From Gammaproteobacteria bacterium (GTDB lineage Bacteria > Pseudomonadota > Gammaproteobacteria > S144-34), in assembly GCA_015494165.1 (NCBI GenBank), contig WGBS01000225.1:1-8209 (forward strand): 8,209 nucleotides of DNA, written 5' to 3'. A model generated the notes under the pieces. That model ran no database searches. It was not told the origin of the DNA and worked only from the letters and a program-made list of their open reading frames with translations. Shown here piece after piece: positions 1 through 5,632 of the stretch (positions within the stretch are counted from its first letter, which is position 1; each line of letters opens with the position of its first letter). The translations under genes were made by a program, and so were the position numbers.

Positions 1-103
1 CGCCGACCGCGCCCTCTACGAGGCCAAGCGCGCGGATCAGCCGAGATCGACCCGCACGCGGTTCTTCCCCGCGCGCTTGGCCTCGTAGAGGGCGCGGTCG
101 GCG
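1..103. repeat. Perfect 35-bp inverted repeat at the window edge (arms 1-35 and 69-103)
   Basis: Bases 1-35 are the exact reverse complement of bases 69-103, with a 33-nt spacer (36-68). The inner arm lies inside the minus-strand diguanylate cyclase gene and encodes its conserved C-terminal motif ADRALYEAKRA. The outer arm encodes the same motif on the plus strand, in a frame that runs on to a stop at 86-88. The outer arm could be the end of a second, convergent GGDEF gene, or a fold-back artefact at a contig end. The artefact reading is favoured: identity is perfect even at wobble positions, and the plus-strand reading stops resembling a GGDEF domain (AKRA then DQPRS instead of GKNRV) exactly where the repeat ends. 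The arm may continue left of the window. Confidence 0.9.
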
Positions 104-1080
104 CGCGCGATCACCTCGGCGGCACCCTCGCCGGGCGCGGCCTCCGCCACCCCGGCCGAGGTGGTCAGGGCGACGCGCCGGCCCTCCACCCCGAAAGGCG
201 CCTCCTCGATGCGCGCGCGGATGCGCTCGGCGATGCGGCGGGCGACGTCGAGCGGCGTGCCGGCCAGCACGACCAGGAACTCCTCGCCCCCGTAGCGCCC
301 CACCACGTCGAAGTCGCGCACGGCGGCGCGGATGCGCTGCGCCGCCTCGCGCAGCACGGCGTCGCCCGTCGGGTGGCCCCAGGTGTCGTTGACTGCCTTG
401 AAGCCGTCGAGGTCCACCATGACCACGCTTGCCGGCACGCGCTCCAGCGCCGCCCGCGCCAGCGCCTCCTCCAGCGACTCGAGCGCCGCGCCTCGGCTGC
501 GCACGCCCGTGAGCTCGTCGGTGCGGGCACGCTCGCGCTCGACGGCGACCAGCTCCGCGAGCTCGGCGACCTCGGCCTGCACGTAGGCCTCCATCACGAG
601 CGAGGTGTCGAGCAGCAGGAGCTTGGTGAAGGCGCACAGGGCCGGCGCACGCGTCTCGGCCGGCAGCGCCTCCTCGGCGGTGCGACGCACCAGGCCCGCG
701 AGCGCCGCGCAGGCGCCGAGATAGACGCCCGCCGGCACGCCGTAGTGGGCATGCACCACGCCCATGCGCAGGCGGCTCTCGAAGTAGTCGAGGCCCTCGT
801 GGCCGCGCCCGAAGCCGCGCAGGTAGTCGCGGTGGGCGGCCTGCAGGCGCTGCGGGTCGCCGCCGCGGGCCATGACGGTGGCGTAGGAGGAGTCCTCGCG
901 CAGGTGGGCGTGGAAGCGCGCGACGATCTCGTCGGCACGCGGGGCCAGCACCTCGCGGCGCAGGTGCTCGGCGTGCTCGCCGTCGCCCGGGGCGAGATCG
1001 ACCAGCCGCAGGCGCGCCTCGCGGCGCGCCGGGTCGTCGAAGCCGAAGCGGCGGCAGAGAGGGTGGCTATCCTCGCGCAT
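37..1080 (-). CDS. Globin-coupled diguanylate cyclase (protoglobin sensor + GGDEF)
   Basis: Predicted cytoplasmic enzyme that condenses two GTP to cyclic di-GMP, controlled by a haem-globin gas or redox sensor, like the DosC/HemAT-type globin-coupled sensors. With the ATG at 1080 the protein is 347 aa. Residues about 20-170 fit a sensor globin, with the pattern RMGVVHAHYGVP...Y placing the proximal haem ligand at His110. A short helical linker (about 160-187) leads to the GGDEF domain (about 187-347). Visible there are DELTG (188-192), the metal-binding region MVDLDGFKAVND (Asp223), the active-site GGEEF (264-268) and an RxxD inhibitory c-di-GMP site (255-258) five residues before it. All catalytic motifs look intact. 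There is no large middle domain as in DosC. An in-frame TTG at 1116 would add 12 Arg-rich residues; the ATG is preferred, though its ribosome site is weak. The usual distal Tyr of the Phe-Tyr motif appears to be His57. The gene is divergent from the ABC operon. Function is confident; the ligand (oxygen, NO, CO) is not. Confidence 0.9.
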   Translation of the reverse strand: MREDSHPLCRRFGFDDPARREARLRLVDLAPGDGEHAEHLRREVLAPRADEIVARFHAHLREDSSYATVMARGGDPQRLQAAHRDYLRGFGRGHEGLDYFESRLRMGVVHAHYGVPAGVYLGACAALAGLVRRTAEEALPAETRAPALCAFTKLLLLDTSLVMEAYVQAEVAELAELVAVERERARTDELTGVRSRGAALESLEEALARAALERVPASVVMVDLDGFKAVNDTWGHPTGDAVLREAAQRIRAAVRDFDVVGRYGGEEFLVVLAGTPLDVARRIAERIRARIEEAPFGVEGRRVALTTSAGVAEAAPGEGAAEVIARADRALYEAKRAGKNRVRVDLG

Positions 1081-1110
1081 CGGTCCCGCGCGCCGCCCGG
1101 CTCGGCGCGC

Positions 1111-1150
1111 ACGCAAAACGGGGAGCCGCGGTGCGGCTTGCGGCTCCCCG
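1111..1150 (-). terminator. Terminator-like hairpin in the divergent intergenic region
   Basis: Two perfect 11-base arms (1119-1129 and 1140-1150, CGGGGAGCCGC and its complement) enclose a 10-nt loop. Read on the minus strand the stem is followed by TTTT (1118-1115), the form of a Rho-independent terminator. On the plus strand no T tract follows, so it should act only on minus-strand transcription. It lies between the ABC ATPase start and the diguanylate cyclase ATG (1080). It would either block antisense transcripts from the ABC side or act as an attenuator in a long cyclase leader. A GTG at 1131 in the ATPase frame falls in its loop, which argues against that codon as a start. Confidence 0.55.
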
Positions 1151-1165
1151 GGGCATCTCGATAAT
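1138..1165 (+). promoter_or_regulatory. Candidate sigma-70-type promoter for the ABC operon
   Basis: A TTGCGG at 1138-1143 (3 of 6 to the -35 consensus) and a GATAAT at 1160-1165 (5 of 6 to the -10 consensus) are separated by 16 bp. This is the only A/T-rich patch in the divergent region and it lies just ahead of the ATPase gene. Transcription would begin near 1172, giving a very short leader if translation starts at the ATG at 1176; the alternative ATG at 1164 would then be excluded. The -10 is part of a longer GATAATGATA string that could be an operator half-site. The call rests on two short matches only. Confidence 0.35.
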
Positions 1166-1175
1166 GATACCCGTC

Positions 1176-2129
1176 ATGGAACGGGAAGTCCTGCTGCGGG
1201 CGGAGGGCCTGTACCGCTGGTACGGCGAGCGCTGCGCGGTCGCCGGCCTCGACCTCGAGCTCGCGCGCGGCGACGTCCTCGGGCTCCTCGGCCCCAACGG
1301 CGCGGGCAAGACCACCACCCTCCACATGCTCACGGGCAACCTGGCGCCGAGTGCCGGGCGCGTGACGGTGGCGGGCCACGACCTCCTGGACGAGCCGCGC
1401 GCGGCCAAGGCCGCGGTCGGCTACCTGCCGGAGCAGCCGCCACTCTACCGCGAGCTCACGGTGGGCGAGTACCTGCGCTACTGCGCGCGCCTCAACGGCA
1501 TCGCGCGCGCGCGCGTGGGCGAGGCGGTGCGACGCGCCACGGCGCGCTGCGGGCTCGAGGGCATGGAGCGGCGCCTGATCGGCAACCTGTCGAAGGGCTA
1601 CCAGCAGCGCGTGGGCATCGCCCAGGCCATCATCCACGCCCCGCCGGTGGTGATCCTCGACGAGCCCACCGTGGGCCTCGACCCCATCCAGATCCGCGAG
1701 ATCCGCGAGCTGGTGCGCGAGCTCGGCCGCGACCACGCCGTCATCCTCTCCACGCACATCCTGCCCGAGGTGCAGATGGTGTGCTCGCGCGTGGAGATCA
1801 TCCACCGCGGACGGATCGTCTGGTCGGCGGCGATGGACGCGCTCGAGCGCGAGCTCGCCGCCGGCGCCCTGGTGGTGCGGCTGGCGCGGCCGCCGGAGCC
1901 CGCGGCGCTCGCCGAGATCCCGGGCGTCGAGGCGGTCGAGCCGCTGGGCGAGGGACGCTTCCGCCTGCGGCACGCCGCCGGTGCGAGCCCCGCCGAGGCG
2001 GTGGCCGAGGCCGCCGTGCGCGGCGGCTGGGGCCTGCTCGAACTCACGCCCGAGCGGCGCTCGCTGGAGCAGGTCTTCGTCGAGCTCACCACCGCCGAGG
2101 AGCCCGAAGCGCGGCGGGAGGCGGCCTGA
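1176..2129 (+). CDS. ABC transporter ATP-binding protein, GldA-like (ABC-2 type)
   Basis: Cytoplasmic ATPase that should power the membrane protein encoded 1 nt downstream. The 317-aa product has every ABC motif in order: Walker A GPNGAGKTT (39-47), Q-loop Gln87 in YLPEQPPLY, signature LSKGYQQRV (138-146), Walker B VVILDEPT with catalytic Glu163, D-loop GLDP, and switch His194. Text such as VGYLPEQPPLYRELTVGEYL is typical of the GldA / ABC-2 multidrug subgroup. Residues from about 225 form the usual C-terminal alpha/beta extension of this subgroup. The ATG at 1176 was chosen because it puts the first strand where family members start. An ATG at 1164 (preceded by GGGG at 1150-1153) adds four residues, and a GTG at 1131 in a hairpin loop is unlikely. 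It is first in the likely five-gene operon. In Bacteroidetes GldA serves gliding motility; that role cannot be transferred here, and the substrate is unknown. Confidence 0.93.
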   Translation: MEREVLLRAEGLYRWYGERCAVAGLDLELARGDVLGLLGPNGAGKTTTLHMLTGNLAPSAGRVTVAGHDLLDEPRAAKAAVGYLPEQPPLYRELTVGEYLRYCARLNGIARARVGEAVRRATARCGLEGMERRLIGNLSKGYQQRVGIAQAIIHAPPVVILDEPTVGLDPIQIREIRELVRELGRDHAVILSTHILPEVQMVCSRVEIIHRGRIVWSAAMDALERELAAGALVVRLARPPEPAALAEIPGVEAVEPLGEGRFRLRHAAGASPAEAVAEAAVRGGWGLLELTPERRSLEQVFVELTTAEEPEARREAA

Positions 2130-2130
2130 G

Positions 2131-2889
2131 ATGGGCGCGATCTGGACCATCGCCGCGCGCGAGCTCAAGAGCCTGTTCCTCTCGCCGCTCGCGTGGACGG
2201 TGCTCGGCGTGGTGCAGCTCATCCTCGCCTATCTCTTCCTCGCCCAGCTCGACAACTACATGCAGTTCGCCGCGCAGCTCGCGCTCCTCGAGAACGCCCC
2301 GGGCGTGACCGACATCGTCGTCGCGCCCGTCATCGGCGACGCCGCGGTGGTGCTGCTCCTCGCGAGCCCCCTCGTCACCATGCGCCTGCTGGCCGAGGAG
2401 CGGCGCGCGCGCACGCTGCCGCTGCTCTACACCGCGCCCGTGAGCATGACCGAGATCGTCGCCGGCAAATACCTGGGCGTCATGGGCTTCATGCTCGTGC
2501 TGGTGGGCCTCATCGCCCTCATGCCGCTCTCGCTGCTCGCGGGCGGCAGCCTCGACCTCGGCAAGCTCGCCGCCGGCCTGCTCGGGCTGACGCTCGTGCT
2601 CGGCGCCTTCGCGGCGGCCGGGCTCTTCATGTCGAGCCTGACGGCGCAGCCCGTGGTGGCGGCGGTCTCCACCTTCGGGCTGCTGCTGCTGGTGTGGATC
2701 ATCGACTGGGCCGGCGCGAGCCGCGAGGGCCTCGGCGACGCGCTCGCGCGGCTGTCGCTGCTGCGCCACTACGAGAACCTGGTCAAGGGCATCGTCTCCA
2801 CCGCGGACCTCGCCTACTACCTGCTGTTCATCGTCTTCTTCCTGGGGCTGGCGGTGCGCCGCCTCGACGCCGAGCGCATGGGAGGCTGA
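2131..2889 (+). CDS. ABC-2 type permease, GldF-like
   Basis: Integral inner-membrane subunit of the ABC transporter, 252 aa. After an amphipathic N-terminus (IWTIAARELKSLFLSPLAW) about six hydrophobic segments can be seen, near residues 20-40, 66-87, 112-137, 145-170, 174-193 and 226-244. The charged cytoplasmic stretch MRLLAEERRARTLPLLYTAPVS (84-105) is the hallmark of ABC-2 / GldF permeases, where it contacts the ATPase. The quoted motif is split as MRLLAEERR and ARTLPLLYTAPVS. The ATG at 2131 follows the ATPase stop by 1 nt and has a good ribosome site GGGAGG at 2115-2120, which lies inside the ATPase gene, so the two are probably translationally coupled. A longer reading frame upstream of 2131 is Arg/Pro-rich antisense-like noise and was ignored. 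The dimeric transporter would pair with the upstream ATPase. Whether it exports a substrate or moves a cell-envelope component is not visible. Confidence 0.92.
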   Translation: MGAIWTIAARELKSLFLSPLAWTVLGVVQLILAYLFLAQLDNYMQFAAQLALLENAPGVTDIVVAPVIGDAAVVLLLASPLVTMRLLAEERRARTLPLLYTAPVSMTEIVAGKYLGVMGFMLVLVGLIALMPLSLLAGGSLDLGKLAAGLLGLTLVLGAFAAAGLFMSSLTAQPVVAAVSTFGLLLLVWIIDWAGASREGLGDALARLSLLRHYENLVKGIVSTADLAYYLLFIVFFLGLAVRRLDAERMGG

Positions 2890-2892
2890 GCG

Positions 2893-4632
2893 ATGCGCAT
2901 GGACCGCCGCTCGCGCCTGCGCCTGCGCGTCCAGCACGCGCTCTTCGTCGTCCTGTGGACGGCGCTCGTGGTGCTGGCCGGCTGGCTGGCGCAGGAATAC
3001 AAGCGCGAGTTCGACTGGACCGCGGGCGGGCGCAACACGCTCTCGGAGGTGAGCCAGCGCGTGGTCGAGCGCCTGCAGGCCCCGGTCGAGATCACGGCCT
3101 ACGCGCGCCCCGACGAGATGCTGCGCAAGCGCATCGAGGACCTGGTGGCGCGCTACCGGCGCGCGCGGCCCGACGCCTTCGAGCTGCGCTTCGTCAACCC
3201 CGACCGCGAGCCCGAGCGCGTGCGCGAGCTCGGCATCCGCTTCGACGGCACGCTCGTGGTGCGCTACCGCGGGCGCACCGAGCAGGTCTCCACGCTCAGC
3301 GAGCAGGCGCTCACGGGCGCGCTCGAGCGCCTCATGCGCGCGGGCGCGCGCAGGCTCGTCTTCCTCACGGGACACGGCGAGCGCAGCCCCGAGGGCGCCG
3401 CCAACCACGACCTCGGCCGCTTCGGACGCGAGCTCGAGCGCCGCGGCATCCGCTACACGACGGTGAACCTTGCGCGCACGCCCGAGCTCCCGAAGGACGG
3501 CGCCGTGCTCGTCATCGCCAGCCCCGCCACCGCGCTGCTGCCGGGCGAGGCGCGCATCGTGCGCGAGTGGGTCGCGCGCGGCGGCAACCTCCTGTGGCTG
3601 CTCGACCCCGGCGAAGGCACGGCGGGGCTGGAGGCGCTGCTCGGGACGCTCGGCCTGAAGGTGCTCCCGGGCACGGTCGTCGACGCGAGCGCGCCGGTGT
3701 TCGGCATCAATGATCCGACCTTCGTCGTCGTGCCGGAGTACCCGAGCCACCCGATCACGTCGGGGCTGCGGCTCATCACGCTCTTCCCGCGGGCGGCGGC
3801 GCTCGAGGCCGCACCGAAGGAGGGCTGGCACGCCTCGCAGGTGCTGCGCACGCTCCCGCGCGCCTGGAACGAGACCGGGCCCCTGCGCGGCGAGCTCCGC
3901 CCGGACCCGGACCGGGGCGAGCGCACGGGGCCCCTGACCCTTGCCGTCGCCCTCACGCGCCCGCGCCCGGCCGTGCAGGAGGACGGCCAGGCCGCGAACG
4001 CGAAAGGCGAGGCCTCCGACAAGGACGCCGGCGAGACGCGCGCGGAGGCAGGGGAGGAAACGGCCGCGCAGGCCGCCACCCCCGAAGCAGATCCTCGGCA
4101 GGGCGAGCAGCGCCGTGCGCACGGGGCGGCGCAGCCGCCAGACGCGGCGCATCGGCGCACGCTCGCAGAAGGCGACGCCGGGCCCCCGGCAAAGCCGCAG
4201 GCCCCCACTGCCGAGGCAAGTCCGCGGCACGGCGAGCAGCGCCGTGCGCACGGGGCGGCGGAGCCGCCAGACGCGGCGCATCGGCGCACGCTCGCAAAAG
4301 GCGACGCCGGGCCCCCGGCAAAGCCGCAGGCCCCCACTGCCGAGGCAAGTCCCCGGCAGGGCGAGCAGCGCATCCTCGTGGTGGGCGACGGCGACTTCCT
4401 GGCGAACGCCTACCTCGGCAACGGCGGCAATCTGGACCTGGGGCTCGCCATGGTCAACTGGCTGCTGCACGACGACGTGCTGGTGCAGGTGCCGGCGAAG
4501 GCCGCGCCGGACCGCAGCCTCGCGCTCTCGCGCACCGCCTCGGCCCTGATCGGCGTCGGCTTCCTGCTGGTGCTGCCGCTCGGGCTCATCGGCACGGGCG
4601 TGCTGATCTGGTGGCGGCGCAGCCGCCGCTGA
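2893..4632 (+). CDS. GldG-like auxiliary protein of the ABC system, with a repeat-bearing insertion
   Basis: A 579-aa membrane-anchored protein of the GldG / ABC_transp_aux family, the partner of GldA-GldF-like transporters. A basic N-terminus (RRSRLRLRV) precedes a membrane span (17-35). A large soluble region follows, with FLTGHGERSPEG (157-168) and LVIASPATALLPGEARIVREW (206-226, in two parts LVIASPATALL and PGEARIVREW) typical of the family. A second hallmark, VGDGDFLANAYLGNGGNLDLG, is at 497-517 (VGDGDF and NGGNLDLG are the key parts). A C-terminal span (551-573) ends in a basic WWRRSRR. Both spans place the bulk outside the cytoplasm. Residues about 360-493 are an acidic, Ala/Pro-rich insert that breaks the domain between ALTRPRP and RILVVGDGD. 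It contains two 43-residue repeats (401-443, 444-486). I expect only a short linker here in relatives. The ATG at 2893 has GGGAGG at 2880-2885. It begins 3 nt after the permease stop. Family call is firm; biochemical role is unknown. Confidence 0.88.
   Translation: MRMDRRSRLRLRVQHALFVVLWTALVVLAGWLAQEYKREFDWTAGGRNTLSEVSQRVVERLQAPVEITAYARPDEMLRKRIEDLVARYRRARPDAFELRFVNPDREPERVRELGIRFDGTLVVRYRGRTEQVSTLSEQALTGALERLMRAGARRLVFLTGHGERSPEGAANHDLGRFGRELERRGIRYTTVNLARTPELPKDGAVLVIASPATALLPGEARIVREWVARGGNLLWLLDPGEGTAGLEALLGTLGLKVLPGTVVDASAPVFGINDPTFVVVPEYPSHPITSGLRLITLFPRAAALEAAPKEGWHASQVLRTLPRAWNETGPLRGELRPDPDRGERTGPLTLAVALTRPRPAVQEDGQAANAKGEASDKDAGETRAEAGEETAAQAATPEADPRQGEQRRAHGAAQPPDAAHRRTLAEGDAGPPAKPQAPTAEASPRHGEQRRAHGAAEPPDAAHRRTLAKGDAGPPAKPQAPTAEASPRQGEQRILVVGDGDFLANAYLGNGGNLDLGLAMVNWLLHDDVLVQVPAKAAPDRSLALSRTASALIGVGFLLVLPLGLIGTGVLIWWRRSRR
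4093..4371 (+). repeat. 129-bp tandem repeat inside the GldG-like gene (2 full units + 21-bp partial)
   Basis: Units lie at 4093-4221 and 4222-4350, and a partial third at 4351-4371. The two full units differ at only four positions. The period is 43 codons, so the gldG frame is kept. Twelve bases before unit 1 (4081-4092) also resemble the unit end (8 of 12), so the array may once have reached further upstream. Each unit holds three dyads: palindrome CCGTGCGCACGG (4113-4124 in unit 1), hairpin GGCGGC-gca-GCCGCC (4125-4139) and hairpin GCCGGG-cc-CCCGGC (4177-4190). These give the unit a REP-like look. Three of four unit differences change the amino acid in the gldG frame, but only one does so in the codon-aligned minus-strand frame. 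Confidence 0.95.
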
Positions 4633-4642
4633 GGGCGGGCCG

Positions 4643-5629
4643 ATGGGACGGCGGGCATGGCTCAACCTGGCGCTGGCGGCGGCCGTGGCGGCGCTCGCCG
4701 CCGTGGCCTGGCTGCGCCCGGGCGAGGAGGCGCCGGCGCCGAAGCCGAAGCTGCTCGCGATCGACAAGGACCGGATCGCGCGCATCGTGGTCGAGCGTCC
4801 GGGGCGCGATACCCTCGAGCTCGTCCGCCGCGACGGCCACTGGTGGCTCGCGCGCCCCTTCGAGGCGCCGGCGGCGGCGTACCGCGCCCGCTCCATCCTC
4901 GGCATCGCCGACGCCGAGAGCGAGGCGCGCTACGAGGTGGGCGGGGACGAGCTCGGCAAGTACGGCCTCGACCCGCCCAAGGCGGTGGTGCGCCTCGGCG
5001 ACGCGGCCACGGTCGCCGTCGGCGCCACCGAGCCCATCGACCTGCGCCGCTACGTGCGCGTCGGCGACGAGCGCGCCGTGCACCTCGTGCGCGACACCTT
5101 CTATAGCGACGTCGCCGCCGACGCCGCCGAGCTGGTGAGCACCCGGCTGATCCCCCCGGGCTGGGAGCCGGTGGAGATCGCCGTGCCGGGCCTCACCGTG
5201 CGGCGCGGCGGCGAGGGCCGCTGGGAGCCGGACGAGGCCCACCGCGAGGCCTCGGCCGACGCGCTCGCCGCCTTCGTCGAGGCCTGGCGCACGCGCCGCG
5301 CGCTGTGGGTCGAGCGTCTCGACGACAAGACGCGCGCCGCGCTCGCGAAGGCGCCCGAGATCCGCATCCGCCTGCGGCGCGCCGGTCCGAAGCGCGCCGA
5401 GGCGGCCAACGCAACACGGGAGCTGCGCTACCGGCTCGTTGCGCGCGACTCCGACAAGGGGCTGGTGCGCGAGGACCTGGGCCTGGTCTGGCGCGTGGCG
5501 CCCGCCGCGGCCGCCGAGCTCCTCGAGCTGCACGAGCCCGCGCCGGCCGGCGAAGGGGCCGCCAAGGAGGGGAAGGCGGACGGCGACGAGACGGACGGGA
5601 GCGAGGGCGACCGGGGCTCCGGCGGCTGA
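4643..5629 (+). CDS. DUF4340 membrane-anchored protein of the ABC/Gld-like cluster
   Basis: A 328-aa protein with a single N-terminal hydrophobic anchor (residues 6-23, after MGRR), so most of it should face the periplasm. The body matches DUF4340: a short strand LLAIDKDRIARIVVE (37-51), then LELVRRDGHWWLARPF (58-73), the characteristic KYGLDPP (106-112) and YVRVGDERAVHLV (137-149). Proteins of this family are commonly encoded beside GldG-like proteins and are thought to be accessory parts of the same ABC system; no enzymatic activity is known to me. The C-terminal tail (about 299-328) is low-complexity, acidic and Gly-rich and probably disordered. The ATG at 4643 lies 10 nt after the GldG-like stop, with GAGGGCGG at 4631-4638 as ribosome site. 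Expression is likely coupled to the rest of the operon. Family call is good; function is unknown. Confidence 0.85.
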   Translation: MGRRAWLNLALAAAVAALAAVAWLRPGEEAPAPKPKLLAIDKDRIARIVVERPGRDTLELVRRDGHWWLARPFEAPAAAYRARSILGIADAESEARYEVGGDELGKYGLDPPKAVVRLGDAATVAVGATEPIDLRRYVRVGDERAVHLVRDTFYSDVAADAAELVSTRLIPPGWEPVEIAVPGLTVRRGGEGRWEPDEAHREASADALAAFVEAWRTRRALWVERLDDKTRAALAKAPEIRIRLRRAGPKRAEAANATRELRYRLVARDSDKGLVREDLGLVWRVAPAAAAELLELHEPAPAGEGAAKEGKADGDETDGSEGDRGSGG

Positions 5630-5632
5630 GGC

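Noticed and set aside
1131..1175. GTG at 1131 as start of the ABC ATPase
   Set aside because: It lies in the loop of a strong hairpin, lacks a ribosome site, and adds residues that family members do not have.
594..2222. Minus-strand open frame of 542 codons over the ABC ATPase and the cyclase start
   Set aside because: Its C-terminal part is a frame-shifted reading of the globin domain and the rest is antisense to an intact ABC ATPase.
4093..4371. CRISPR array
   Set aside because: Two long, directly adjacent, nearly identical units with no spacers, inside a coding frame; this is a tandem repeat.
2086..4905. Minus-strand open frame of 939 codons over the permease, GldG-like and part of the DUF4340 genes
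   Set aside because: It mirrors the real genes in the codon-aligned antisense frame, is Arg/His/Ala/Glu-rich with no recognisable domain, and arises from high GC lowering stop frequency. Only the repeat portion deserved separate attention.
1176..5629. A complete gliding-motility system
   Set aside because: Only GldA/F/G-like transporter parts are present; no other Gld or Spr gene is visible, and these ABC families occur in non-gliding bacteria.
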